From Tyto alba (lineage: Eukaryota; Chordata; Aves; Strigiformes; Tytonidae), in assembly GCF_018691265.1 (NCBI RefSeq), contig NW_024881282.1:51219122-51283121 (forward strand): a stretch of 64,000 nt of DNA, in the 5' to 3' direction. The translations under genes and the position numbers were made by a program. Numbering within the stretch: position 1 is the stretch's first letter; each line of letters starts with the position of its first letter. This document shows, piece after piece, positions 46,252 through 61,000 of the stretch. Under the pieces are notes generated by a model that saw only the letters and a list, made by a program, of their open reading frames with translations, did not search any database and was not told where the DNA came from.

Positions 46252-49200
46252 GTGTCCTTTAGAAAACCATTTCTGTGGAAGGTTTTCAGGATTAAACTGT
46301 CAACTGTGTGTGTCACATGACATTTATAAGCATTGGCACCTTCAACTACACGCATAAGTCATATTCACCTTATTGTACTGAAATTATCACCTCTTATCTT
46401 AAGGGGCAAATAAACTTTAAGGATAAAAAATAACCTTTCTAGATTCTCATCTTGATAACACATGCATATTTTCTAATCAACAACTAGGATGCCTGAATAT
46501 GTGCAGCACATGCTCTCACACAGCAGTCATATCCAAGGTTAGGATTCCTTAGTACGTATGAGGACTCAGCTATAATTCCCTCTGAATAAGCAAGAGTGAC
46601 ACGATCAAAAAAAAAAAAAAAAAAAAAAAAGAATCCTAAATGAAAGGCCTAAGAAGTGCACTGAACTTTCCTGGTGCTGGGACAGTAGCCTTAATTTTCA
46701 GCCTCAAACAAACCTCACATACTTTCATCCCTCCTTGGCTATGGGGAATTCCGAGTACTGTACAGTGTCAAATATTACCTGAAATACTGTAGCCCTCAAA
46801 GCCTTCACATAGATTTTTTGTTTTTCTACCAGATGCATTCAGTGGTAATCTCTACATACGAGTTCACACTGGCTTTATGTTTCTGTATTATTTTATGAGA
46901 GAATCTCTTGTGCTGTAAACTTCTGCAGCTTCTAGATATTAAGAGTGAGGCTGATGTAGTTTGAAAATACCACACTAAAACTTCAAACACTCTTGCATAT
47001 GGAAAACAAGCTGATTTGGTTTATAGCTAGCATGGACAAGCTTGTCCTTGCCCATCCATTTTGCTAACATCTGATGGCTGTATTGAATGCCCATTTTCTC
47101 TTGTAAAGGATTACTTCTACAGACTGATGAAGGTGCCAAGACTTTATTACTATTACTAGCCATAATTACGTCAAAGCAGCACACATAGCACCCTTTGAAA
47201 ATTGTATCAATTCCACAACAGGATCTTGTCTTTCTTCGGGACTAAAGTCTCCAAAATTTACCCTCCACAGCTATACTTTTATACTTTCTTTTTCCTGCTG
47301 AACTTCCACAGTGGAAAACATATACATTGACGGTTGGGACACACCACCAACCAACATGTGTGCTCCTAGGTTACACTACATTAATTCTCCATAATTATAT
47401 TATACTCTCTTTCATCAATAACACTAACTAACAGATCACATTCTTGTTATTTTGTGCCAGCTATGCTATTTAATGGATACTGAAGTAGTACCACTTGGTA
47501 GAGTACATTAGTTTAAAAGGTACAAACAGTAGCTCTTCTGTTACATTTTTTATTATTAAGCTTCAAAAAGGCCATGCAAACAAGAAACCAAAATAAATGT
47601 ACTACTGATGCTCTGAAAGGCCTGCAGACCTTCACGGGAGCTGCCAATTCTGAAGTATTCTTGACGTTAACTGCTTTATTGGCTAAAGCAGACAAGTTGT
47701 CTCCTTTATGAAGGGTCCCTATTCATGCACCAGCCACCACATCTCCTAAGCCAGCATTCCTCAAACTGAAGTCCACAAGCTCAAGGCGCATTTCACCTTC
47801 CCATCCCTCCCCCTGTCCCCTCCAGTTCAAGCAGCATTTTGCAGGAGGTGCTGGAGAACTGCAAAGGTGCCAGGGGAGAGGTGATTGCTGAAACCAGGCA
47901 GGGGCGATGCAGCGGTAGCGTGGAGGAACAGGGAGGCAGTGGAGAGTGTGGGAGCAGGACAGCAGGGCTGCTTAGAATACATGCAGCCACCTTTCAGGAG
48001 GTCACACTCCTGCTGCCTGGAGGCTACAAAGTGGAGGTACAGTGCTGGGCTCCCCTGCTGCTCCCGGCCACGGGTGAGCTCTCACTCTCACTGGTCCCCA
48101 TGGTGAGCTGCTTCACGGAGCAAGGCCAGAAGAATATATATTTCTGGAAGGTTACATTTCAGCCACTTTAGCTTCTTGAGCTGACTGCCTGTTGGCCTAG
48201 TGACAGAGCTGGCACAACTCAGAGAAGGCAGGAACGTGCAGAGGGGAGCAGGATTACAACTAGCTGCATCCTTAGCTCAGCTGGGACTTCAAGCCATACC
48301 TGGATCATAGCTTCTGTTAGCACAGCTTGACCAGAGATAAACTGACCTGTGTTCCTCCTCCAGCTACTATGTACATCTCCACCTAAAGGTATGCAAAATA
48401 CCCTTTGTTGCTACTAAGAAAAAAATTACAAACAAAAAGCTAATGAGAACCCCGTACCCACTTGAATTTTTAGCTATCCCAAGTTTTATTTTCTAGAAAT
48501 ATTTCTTCAGTTACCCATCACTTCCAAACATCAGTATGTCACTCATAACTGATCTGGGTTAAAAATAGTATTTTCCTTGCTCAGCTATTTTTTTAATCTG
48601 GACCAGCTTCCTGATCAGGTTCACCACATGAACACCCAACCACAAATAAGGGGGTGGCACTGTTTTTACCAACAGGACCACAAAGAGAAATGCTCTTTGA
48701 AACTACACCCACAGATACACCTTTGTAGTTACTCTATTCTGTGCTGCAATTAAATAATCAATCAGACTTTATTATCAATAAAAATTCACAGAAAACCTGA
48801 AAGAATCACCAGAACACATAAGAATTCAGATTTAGGCAGGTTTTTTTTAACAGAAATATTTAAAAAGTTACGATTCTGACCCATCCATGGGACTTGCAGC
48901 TTAATTTTGAAGTGGGTAAAATAAGCAAAATGGATACAACCCCAATCTAACAATCTTCTAGAAGGGGACAGATAACTTTAATTACATAGTTTAAACAGCC
49001 AGTTTACTGCTTCAGGGTTCTAGAAGTCTGTCCAAAGATGATACAAAAAACAATCATTCACGGATTCTACAACTACAGCGTTTTGTGTGTGAAAAATTTG
49101 TGGACTCTAGAAAAACAGTACAATTTGTTTAAAAACATGGGATGTAAAACATTTTGGCATAAAACCCATTTAAATAACAAGCCTGTAAAGCTTTCTGGCA

Positions 49201-50970
49201 CACACTTAGACAAGAATGGAAAGAAAATAAAAATCTATTCTAATTCGCTCATTTCTAAGAACTAGATTTGTTATTTTAAATTTAGTACAAATTTATATGA
49301 TCCAACAACTTAAACTTCAAGTACAGATGAATGCAAGTTAAAAATCAATTCCAACAGATATTTAAGTTGACTTACTAAATCCCTTCTAGATTTACTCTCT
49401 AGGTGAAAACTCAAAGCAGTAAAATATCTGTATAACGTACTGACTTCCCTTGTTATGTTTCTCTACTCCACCTTCTTCGCATTTTTGTGGTGACCTATAC
49501 ATTTCATTGAGTTATTTTGTCTAAGTAAGGGAAATTGCTTGCTACCATTGTTACTATTCAAACTCCTGTAAAGTAGTTAAAGGATCTTCTTACTCCCTAC
49601 AACACATTTCAACTGCTCAGGAAAAGCCAGGGAATGATATATAAAAACTCTAAACCAGCTAAACTGAACCACCACTGTCTACAGAGAGGATTTGTTTCAC
49701 TAGTTAGCATAAAAGAATACAATAATTTAAACGTAATTTCTGAGGAGCTATTTCATATATATTTTATTAGCTGAACATCCTGTCACCCGAGATATCTGCA
49801 GGGTGTTTTATTCTGTGAAGAAACACAGTAATGATTTTTGAGGTGCTCTCTTGTGTTCAGGAGATGTCGGATACTGCCAGATACCTGAGTTGTGCTATCC
49901 TAAGCAAGTAGGTTCATTACAAATGGATTAAGATGAGACTTCCAGGTTTAGAAGTTACAGTTTAATAAATACTTAAAGCCAAAAATCATTGATCAAATGG
50001 AAGAAAGGAAGTTTACACTTCAAGATGAGGTAATTTGATAGAACCTTTGAGAATTAAAAAAAAAAGTTTTTAAAAAAACGTTAAGTAAAAAAACATCAAA
50101 TAATTAAAAATATAATAAATATATGGTAAATAATGTATGCTGTAAGCTGACAAGAAAACTGGTGGAGCTTTAATGTCTTGAGTAGCTCCGAAAGAAAGAA
50201 AGGTCAGAAAACTTTCTGGAATACATTATTTAGGTAGAAAGTTAACTGCTTTCCATTCAAGAGTAAAGGGGTGAGACGTAGTATCCTATCAGAACACAAA
50301 GGAGTCAGACTAGGCTCCTCCATTCTAGCCTTAAGTAACTTACAACTAAGAGTGAATGTTGGCATTAAAAGAAACAACCAAACAAAACCAAACCCCTTTC
50401 TCCAATATTTAAAGATTTTTCAAAAGTAGTTTTAGAATAAAAACTACATTTGAATTTGGTGTTGAAATATATTCCTGCCAAGGACTACATTTTATCATAT
50501 CATCACATTACATACAAGACTGACATAAATTACGGAAGTGATTACTGAGTATCTTAAAACATGGAACAGTGAAAATAACATCAGTGAACATGCACAGTTT
50601 GAAAGTATGTGCATCTTTGGATAGAAAAATCAAACCATTTGCTATGTAACAAAGCTACAAAGTCTGAAGTGTAAACTTTAAGGTTTCATTAACGTAAGTG
50701 GTACTTTTGATCTAGTGTCTTTGATAATGAGTTTCAGCTATTCAGTAAAGAAAAAAAATCCTCACTGTACTGTGTAAGAGGAGGTTTTCCAGAAGGACAC
50801 AGCTCAGGTAACAATTTTATATGACAATTGATTTGTAAAGCATGATTACTGAACCTAGAGTTCCTTCCTTTTCTGTCTACCTTAATGGTTTTTCCCTGTT
50901 TTTCCTACAGCATTCCAACTCCTGCCACAGAGACTTCTACTGAGAAATACCCTAAAATAACGATTGGCCC
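46252..50970. other. Noncoding stretch between two LTRs
   Basis: AT-rich apart from a GC-richer block at about 47760-48170 that contains a 110-codon open frame with no recognisable domain. The edge of that block reads CAGCATTCCTCAAACTGAAG, faintly like a hAT-type DNA transposon end, but I could not find the partner end. An A24 tract lies at 46607-46630. Confidence 0.4.
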
Positions 50971-52039
50971 TGTCCTGGGTTGAGTGAGTGGTGGAGTTTT
51001 TTGGTGGCAGGGGAGGGGGCTATAGGGGCGGCCCCCTGTGAGAAGCTTCTCGAAGCTCCCACAGCTCCAAGTCAGCTCCACTTCTGTTTGGGAAATTGAG
51101 CCAATCAGCTGCACCTCTGCGATAACGTATTTAAGAAGGGACGTGGTGACGGGCAGGGGGACTTGTGAGGAGTTGCTGCAGCTGCATGAACACCAAGGTC
51201 AGTGGGGGAACGGAGGAAGAAAGGAGGGGGGAGGTGTGCCGGAGCAGAGACCCCCCTGTATCCTGTGGTGAGACGGCAGGGCGGCCCCCCCCCGCCACCC
51301 ATGAAGATCTACGGGGGAGCAGACATTGATTTATGGCCTGTGGCTTCTGCTCTGATGATCAAGGTTCTGTGCCCAAAGAAGGCCGGGGTCTCATGGGAAA
51401 AGGTAGCCCCGCTGCTGTAATTCAGTGCTGGGAGGATTGCAGCGTGCAGGGGAGTCCCATGCCGGAGCAGCTCGGGAAGGGCTGCAGCCTGTGGGAGGGA
51501 ATCCAGTCAGGGGAAGTTAGTGACCCATGATGGAGCAGTGTGGGGAACGCTGCGGCCCATGGGAGGAATTCATGTCAGAGAAAGTTTGTGGAGGACTGTC
51601 TCCTGTGAGAGGGGGACCACGATGGAGCAGGAGGAACAAGTTCCGGACACTCCTCTCACCGAAGATGAAGGAAGTGGCAGCGCTGACTGCACCCCCCATT
51701 CCCTGCCCCTGCGCCACTGGGGGAGGAGGTAGAGATATCGGGAGCAGAGCTGAGCCGGGGAAGAAGGGAGGGGTGGGGGGAAGGTGTTCTCAAGATGTGG
51801 CAATGCTTCTCACTGTCTTACTCTGTTAAGTGTTGTTAGTGTCTGTAATAAATGTATGGTTTTTTTTCTTCCCCTAACGAGTCTGCCTCTTGCTCATGAT
51901 CATAAAGGGGAAATTTTTCCCCATCCCAGTCCTATCTCGAACCCCAAGCCTGGCTCTCTGTCCCTTCTCATTGCCGGAGGGGAAGGGAGAGAGAGCTGCT
52001 GCATTGTGGTTGGCTGCCAACCAGGCCTAAACCACGACA
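50971..52039 (+). mobile_element. Solo LTR, endogenous retrovirus, family 1 (plus orientation)
   Basis: A 1069-bp element TGTCCTGGGTTGAG...CTAAACCACGACA with a perfect 5-bp target duplication GGCCC (50966-50970 and 52040-52044). TATTTAAG lies at 51128-51135 within GATAACGTATTTAAGAAGGG, and AATAAA lies at 51847-51852. It is the same family as the minus-strand LTR at 9243-10243 but closer to intact, so probably younger. It is antisense to FRS2, and no gag, pol or env lies beside it. Confidence 0.9.
51847..51852 (+). terminator. Polyadenylation signal of the 51-kb LTR
   Basis: AATAAA about 190 bp before the LTR end is followed by T-rich sequence. It is expected in the R region of a retroviral LTR. 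Confidence 0.55.
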
Positions 52040-52044
52040 GGCCC

Positions 52045-55000
52045 TTTTGTACCAACTTTGAGGTTAGTACACCCCAAATCAGCAGGGTGATGAGTATCAG
52101 TCACCACGCTGCCAATTATTCTGTCCAGTGGAGATGGCCAGACAAGTACCCCAGGTGACAAGACCAAAGTACACTAAAGCCAGGACTTTTGGTTTCCAGG
52201 ACATCTGGAAGGTTCTCTGTACATGTCACTGCCTTTCCTACACTGGCTTGACCTTTTCTTTCTGTCACAGTCTTCATCTCACTTCCTTGCTCCTTCTCCT
52301 CTCACCACACCTCATCTCAGCTACATGCCTCATTTCGTTTTCTTTGTTCAGCTCATCCCTAGTCCATATCCAGGACCTTGATACTACCATTGCTGTCAAC
52401 CTACAATTACTTATGTAATACATGTATTTTTCTTATTTTGCATGCCTGTCTTATCCATTTAGACTATAAACTCTAAAAAACTCTTGGTAATTCCTGCCCT
52501 AATATTTATACTGCAGGTACCACAAGAGAGATGTAATTTCAGCTGACCGTTACACACACTGTAACAGACATGAAAACTCTAAGTCCAGCCACAATTCCTT
52601 GGCAGGAACACATCTACCAGTCTAAACTGGCATCCCCGATTTATGGCACAGCTATCTTGTTGCTTTTGTCTGTTCCCGTGCAATGAAAATATTCTCTGTT
52701 CAAGAACTGGCAACAAGCAGACTCATTTCAATTATGTTAGAGCAGTGCTATTGCGTATGATACAATTTAAGTGCCTTGCACTTCAACCTTAATTTGAGTA
52801 CAAGTTTTTATGTGCAATTCTATATTTACAGAGGTATTATTTGATATTGTACTGCTTATAACCCTTCAAGCCCACAACTATAAAGACATCAAACATATAG
52901 CTGATGAGTACAGGCTTGGAAAGGGGAAAGTGTACAACTTGTTGGTAAACTTGACTTAGTCAAAGCTTCCTAAGGAACTCCAGCTATACCTTACTTACAG
53001 TCAGCCCACAGCGCCGACAAATTCACTTTTTAATTTTTATGTTTAAAACCATTGTCTGCAGTAGTACAAGAGACAAGGGGAAAAAAAGTAACAGTGGAAG
53101 ACATTGACATAAAGACATTCTCAAGACATGCTGTACCAAAAGCAGTTTACTTTTCCTACAGGAACTGTATTCTTAGAGATAATCCAACTAGTGAGGCCAA
53201 AGGTCCATAGGAGGCTCAATCATGTGAGATTAAAATCTTTTCTGTAACCATTTTTAGAGCTTTGCTCATACATACTAAGGCAAAAAGTGTACCTTGTCAA
53301 AAAGTCTCCCACCATTCTCTTAAATATCTAAAGGCTATACAAGGGAAAGTCTATGTGGCAAGGAGAGAAGATGGGTCAGAACATCTCAAAAAACTGTTAC
53401 TTCATGGTAAATGAAATTGAGCATTTATCAGTATGGATTACACTGTAAACAAGTGAGAAATTCAATTAATAAGTCATTAGGATGGTGCAACTTATTTCTA
53501 CCAAATGCACGAAAGTTATCTCAGCAATCTGCTTAAGTGGCCCGATAAGCTTGTAATTTTGGATTTTTGGAAACACAAGGGCAAGTATGCTTGACTGGTT
53601 CAAATAATGTTGGTTATTAGTCAGATTGAAACATCCATTAATTACCTAGTCCCAAAATACACAGAATTATCCAAGTTAACTGCCTCCAGTGGAAAAAATT
53701 CAGTCTTTACCAGAGCTGCACAATAAACTGGCAGAAGGACACAATCATTTGTACCCATTGGCATGGTAATACAGACACAGCTAGTTCCTGAGCATACTGT
53801 TTCTCCTTTCCAAAGGTTTACTACATATGAGAACCCCCCAGTTAGCCAGTATGACTGGTTTTAAGCAGAACAGATTTTACATGTGGTCTCACAACACACT
53901 AATACAGTATTTGCTCCACTAACTCTGAAATAGGTGGCTGGTATTCATTTTGTAAAAACAAATTGTCTCTTTGAGCTTTCTAGAAACTTTAAGGCACAAA
54001 CTCCCTTCACCACCTCCTCTTCAGTGCTATTGCTGCCTGTGCTAGCTAGATAAATCATGCTACTTGTAAAAATAAACACAGATTCTCAAAAGGTTATAAC
54101 AGATCTGTGAGGACTAACACACAGATTATCATTTCGAGTTAACAAAGAGTCCCCTCAAGCCACAACCAAAAACAGTCAGACAAATTAATGACTGCACAGG
54201 CACATATGCCATACTCTGTGCATGTTTTCCCATAGAAATTTACCTGTATGTACAATACAATAATATTTTAAATAAAAGCAGGATAAATATAAACCATTAA
54301 AGGATGCCATTAAGAACTACATGTATTTTCCAAGTCATTCCTTAAAAGCACCATCTGCAATTACCAGAAACAGATGTTTTCAAATTCAAAGTATTTAAAT
54401 GTTCTTGGTTTTTTGGTCTATCCATAAAAAGACAGCAGTATGATCAGCAAAATCAGATGTTATTAATGTCTAATTAACATCACAGATTTCCTACTGATTC
54501 ATTGCAACCCCAGAAACCTGGGGTTTCTGTTGTCTTCAAGCAACAGTGACAGGTAAGACATTTCTGGGGAGAACAGGAAGAAAAATTCCTGTGAACAGCT
54601 CTAAGACTATCCCTCACAGTCAGTAAAGCTATAAATTATCATTAAGAATTTAAGCTTTATGTAATAACATTTCCATCATTTTTACCTTAATAGTGAGAAA
54701 AAATCCAAATAATATTGCATCTTAATTTATTCTGCACATCAAAGGAACAGCACTAATCTTGGCAGAATATAACTAGAATCACAATTATTTTATAGGTAGC
54801 AATAAGCATATATACTGAAAATTAAATATTAAGGTTAAGGGTGCTTTTTCTACTCATAAGCAGATGCTCATGTTAATAAGTGTCACGTTTTATGTCAAAG
54901 ATTTTAACATTGGAGGTAGACAGCTTTCGAAACAGTTGGAATCGTGAAAGTTCTTTTAACCATATACTCAATATTAAAGCTAAACTTTTAAAAGTTTTGC

Positions 55001-58000
55001 CTCTCTCAAATATTCTCTTTTATGATTAAAAAAAAAAACCCACTACATTAATTGTGTCACAGTAGCCATATTTAAGTGTGTGCAGTAAAAGAATGACTGG
55101 CAGGTGGGGAGAAGGATGCAAAAAAATCCCATTTACAGAAGAAATCCTGTTGTATTCTACTGATATATCATTTCCATTAGGATTATCACCTATGTACTTT
55201 AACCAGAACATTTCATATTAGTTACATAAAGAAAATAACTAAGATGACTGTACACCTTTAAAAAAACAAACAAACAAAACAAAACAAAAAAACAAACCTA
55301 AAACAGTGAATACTGATAATCAAAATGGTTGTATAACACTTGCTAAAGGCCACTCTAAATGTTGCAGATTAAATACTGGGCTACTCCATAAACTTTTACA
55401 CTGCCAACCCTTACTTGCTTCCCTGAAAAAAAAAAAAAAAAAAATTACTACTGTTGTGAAATCGTGGAAGTCCAAAATGACTCAATTACTAGTATTTACA
55501 TATCTATGTCCCACTCGACTTGTTGTTCATATGTTGACACTGAAGCCCAGAAAAATGCCAAAAATAAATCACTATTAAAATTTTTTAATTCCCTACTAGA
55601 ATTATGTCTACTAGAACTGACAGGCGGTAAGAGATAACAAACACACCTCTTTCAAAACCAAGCCTATGTTTCTAAGATAATACAAATTCAATTTTTAACA
55701 AGGACATATTGTTTCCTCCCAGGTATAGAAAATAGGTGCGTGGCTATCAAGTAGTGTGAAGTTTTCCTTTTGTGAATTGAACAGTCATTGTGAGATGAGA
55801 TATTTTAAATTAACTGCTGTGCTCTTCTTTCTCAGAATGCTATTTTGTGTCACCTTCAGCTGATCTAAAGATGACTACAGCTGAGAGCCATGGTCTTTTG
55901 TGCTCTATCTTCTAATTAGCCAGACAAGCTTCAGCCCAAATCAGTGCACTGATCTGGCTGATCAGAAGGCCACACTATTACTAGCGCCAGCAAAAGGGAG
56001 GCTGGACTGTGAAGCCTAATTCTTCTTTTTTGGCAACAGGTCATGCTTTGACCATTTTGAAGTGTTCATGAAAACACAGCTTCATTATAATACAAAAAGA
56101 TATTACAGGGATCTGCTAAAACAGATCAGCTTCTCTATCCCTTTTACAGAAACCTATAGAACACCTAAGGGAAAAGAAAACAGGCTGTAGCCTCTGAAAC
56201 CGCTTTCTTTCAGTGTATTTTATGCAAAGGTAAGTTCATATAAAGCTACAGTTATGTGTGAGAAGTATAATTTCAGTCAAATACTGATATCTGTTTAAAA
56301 GTTCGGAAAAGTAACATTCTTATAAAAAGCAGACTAGTTCAGGTGCAACACCAAGAATGGTATTGATAAGGCTTATTAAATCTAGGCTTACACAAGCAGC
56401 ATCTTGTCACTCTACAGCTCCTAACAGTGCTATTTCTCACTTCCATTTACATTGCAGTAAAGTGTCAAAAGTAAGTGTCAACAGTTCTGCACAAATACAG
56501 CTTCAAAAGTTCCTAAATGTTTAGGAACAGGATTAGTGACCATTTAGCCAGTACAGACTTTGTTTAAAAAATAAATAAAAATCCACGTTTGCATTTTCTT
56601 TAAAATAAGACCATAAAACTTCAGTTAAGTGTACAAGTTAAGATTAAGCTCCTAACATTTAAGCTGTTTCACCTGACTGATGGAAGCCATTCCCATCATT
56701 TTTCAAAGTCAACTACGGATGTCAAGCATCCTTATAAACCCTAGCTCAAGCATTATCTAACTCAGTATTAGATTATACTATACATAAACTCATAGCATGA
56801 AACCTTTGGAATTTTAGAATTTGCTAAACCTGATAATTAAAGCGTTCAGCAACAATAACTACAAACAGCAAGGTTTTTATCTCCTGTGTGCCCCCCCTTT
56901 CCCTCCCCTCCCCTCCGCAAAAAATGAACAGCAGCAAGATTAATTTAGAGCAAGAAGATAACCTTTAAGCCTTCATATGAAGTAGCACATTTCACATCTG
57001 ATTTCTAATGGTAGTGCAACATAAATGGCTTGCTTTCACCTTAAAGTTAATATTCAGTAAACTAGAAGGACAATAGTATGTTTTAAAAACTTATTACACT
57101 ACTTAACATTTCAAGTTCAAAGGATATCTTTGAAATGATAACTACATATTGTTTGAAAATATTTTGGCGCTGGCACAGAATCTGCAAAGAATAGCCCAAA
57201 CTTTAACTTAATTATCCTTTTACAAGAATTGTGGTTTGAGAAAATACAACAGCTTCATAAACATAATAATCACTAAGCGTAATAGCCTTTGGCAATAATG
57301 TTCCAAAGCAAGTTTGGGTAATCCAAGATAAACCATGACTCCTATTCTTTCTCTCTGTACTTTTGCAGTTAATATAAAAAATTCAAAAGCAAATGAAAAT
57401 GGTGTGTCTCAGACTGTACAAGCAAATAAAACACAAGCTTCTGTCAAAGCAACACATTACATCCAGCAGTAATTGAACTAGTCAACAACAGTATGTTACA
57501 GAAACTGCTATTCAGCAACAAAATCTACAAAAGCTATGTTATTTTCTAGAACAGAAATAGAAAGGAACTGAAGAACATTTAGACAGTTACAGAAGCAGTG
57601 TGAAATAATCACTATGCTAATTTTAGTGCACTTTAATCCCAGATACTCCATCCCATTTATTGCACTTTGTCTACACTGGAAGACACCCCAAAACAAAAGC
57701 ACAGAAGCCGCTTAACACTGCCTAATAATATTGCAGATATTTTGAAAGTAATTTAGAACTAAGAAACATGGTAACTAGATACTGCTAAGACAGTAAAACA
57801 CTAATTCAAATTCTGTATGTAATAGGTGATATTATGATAAATTAAATCAAGGACCCAAAATTCAAAATATTCCAAAAATCGAGATTCTTCCTAACTCATT
57901 TCTAGTCCCATTTTCTTTACCAGTTCCCATTCAATTCCCTGTGCTCATCCACTACTTTATCTTGCCCAGCTCCTACAACTTCTGTTTAACGACACCGAAC

Positions 58001-61000
58001 TTTAGGCTGCTTCCCTATGTGAAACATCCCAGGTTTCCACAAGTCCAGTTCTACATCTGAATCTCTATAATAGCTGATCATTACAACACACTAATAATTT
58101 GCTTATTCTAAACATCCTGTGTGCTTTGATACTGTTGCACAACTTCAAGTAAATTATTTAATTCTGAATAATTCAAAGATTATTAACCTAACGTCCCTAT
58201 CTTCCTTCATAAATTCTAACCCATTTATGTTGTCTATCTAAGTATGCAGATCAATTTCTGTAAATTACAAGAGGAGAAAATTGTTGGTTTTCATTTAGAA
58301 GTCAATACTGTTTAACAAGCATTCTGTAAAACAACTAGAGAAGCAAGAATATTATGCAAAGCACGTGTACTAATGTTACCTTCCTTGGGAAGGAGAGACA
58401 ACTTTTAATTTACATGATTTCAGTCACCCTATATACATCTATAACATCGCAAGTGAAAGGGCAGAAAACTGTAGTGCGGAAGGGAAAACAAACAGTAGGA
58501 AGACTTTTAAATAATACATGATGGAGCCGTAACCAGATTATATTCATCCCTCACTTCTCCTGTGCCAGCCAACGAAACCCTGGGGTACGCTCCAAGGAGA
58601 GTTGCTGTCAAATTCTAAAACCTGCCTAGGGCTGCAGACTGATGCAAATTCTGCTTCAGTAGAGACAGTGACTTTTGCAGGCAGTCCTATCACACTAGCC
58701 TAGTTCAAGCAGGATCACCAGCATGTTACCTTTCCCTGTTCTAACAGCCCTACTCAGCGACAACGTGGATCAGTTAGCCCCAGTGGTATCATTTTTACAT
58801 TATTCAACCCAAAAGGCATTAGTTCTTGGCTCCTGAGGTGATACATTTTATCTATTATATTTACTGAATGAGGGCCAAAGTAGATAGAACAAATTTGTAT
58901 GGGTATGTTAATTTTAGCCATTTCTGTAACTCACTATGTACTGAAGCGATCACAGAGTTCTTTAATCTCTAGCACATCTAGGCTTCCTCACTGGCCATCA
59001 GATAGCCTAGGGAGCAAGAAGTAATCGTAAGATCCTCAGAACTCAGTCTGCTACTTGTGTGGTACTGTACATGACTCATTTGAGAGTCTCCCTAGAGAAT
59101 CATCTATAGTTTAAACTTCTCAAAAGTGTCATTACATTTGCAAGTGTTTAAAATCTCTGCCAAGTCACTACTATAGACTTACGCCATCAACAGTCAATTA
59201 TACCCTTAGATGAGGCACATCTAATAGCTTAGTAAAAAAAAAAAAGTACTGAAATAGATGTATAAATAACGCATGAAACCTGCATGAAAAATTGCAGGGC
59301 ACCACATAACCCACTGGTACAATTCATTACATTAGACACAGGCCTAATGTGTGCCTATGAATGCACACACTTCATAGGGAAGCATTTACAGTTTTCTTGG
59401 AAATAAAATGAAGTTCTGGGAAGTAGCAACCACCATCACCAAAGAGCCAGTGGATAATTCACTGTCCTCACAAGGTGCCAGCCTCCCAGCAAAATCCCTG
59501 CCTCATTCAGGAGACAAACACTGAACCACTCAGGAACACTGTTAAATTGATGCAATTCACATCATGGCCTCTTAAAGCAAACAAACAAACAAAATATCCT
59601 GTAAGGCATATTGTAAACTGATTTACAGATAGTTTAATCATGGTATGTACAAGGTGACTGTGCAAAGCTAACTCTAGAAAAAAAATGCACTGCCTGCCCC
59701 AGGCTATGCTGTCACTATTTTTGAGTTAAAATAAAAAAACAAAACCTACTGACATCACATCTTAACTGTTAGCACTTATGTACACACAATTGTAAAGCAG
59801 CTGGGCAAAACTGTGCCAAACAACTTAAAAATATATTTAGAGGAAGTTGGAAGGAATGATCTACTTACTCCGTATCTGCACCAGCACAAAATTTGTAGTC
59901 TCAGTAATAATGAGTTTCTATAAAAGATTTTTTTTTTAAAAAAAGCAAAACTCCCCAGTCCCAAATTACACACCATTTAACAAAAAAAAAAAAAAAAAAA
60001 AAAAAAAAGCAGTGGAATTTTCTTCTCCGTCTCTCGGTTTGGAAAGAAAGTGTGATGGGATTTTAGCACAGAACAAAAGAAACTCGGTTTCTAAGATGTT
60101 TACCAAATTTATGTTCAGCAGTGGTTTTAACCTTACCAGTAGCATAAAAGCAATATATTCACAAATACAGACTTGAAACCCAAAGAAAGTTTAAATAAAG
60201 TTTGTTGTTAGGGTTAGCCTATGAGTAACTCAGCAAGTAGCTTTTAACATACAAAATTTAACATCAAACATTTTGGTGACAGTTTTAGTTATGTTTTATT
60301 CATAACTCTAGACTTGCACTTCCAAGATAACACCCCCCTATTCTTCCTAGTTTTGTATTATTTTCACATGTCCCTATGTAGTTAACAAAATTTCCTATAA
60401 CTACCCACCTCAAAATATTCCATTCATTACAAAAGGTAATCAATGATGTGACTTCACTGAAGTTGCATCTGGTATTGGAATTAATTAATTCATAGAAAGC
60501 CTTTACAATGAATGTAAACCAAGATCTCCCTCAAATCACTAACAGTCAGTCCACAATATTTGCTGTTCAAATTAATATGTATAATACTTCTACTGTTCAG
60601 CACACACTGCTAGGCTTTATTATTCAATCATCTCAAACATTCTTCTGTGATATTTCCCTGTTTGTTCTGATGTCAATAATATAGAAGGCTTTCTGAAGCT
60701 ACATTTAGTTGGTACATTCCTTGGCATAGTCCTGCTCCAGCACACTGGAGAAATAACGTTTCATACAGAACAAACCAAAAAACTACTTAAAAAACTCATT
60801 AATACAGTATTTCACTTATTGCTCTTTAGCTGACAAGGAAGTTTTATATATTTCATTATAAAGAATTTACATTCCTTTCAGCTCCTGGGTTGTGTCCAAT
60901 TTTTGGCAATTTGAATACTAGCATTTCTACAGACTAATGATGGAGCAGAACATAAAGCTGAAAGCAGCCGAGTGATAGAAGAGAGCTGATGATTTTCCTT

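Noticed and set aside
9243..52039. The two family-1 LTRs as ends of one giant provirus
   Set aside because: They are in opposite orientation, have different target duplications, and enclose a host gene.
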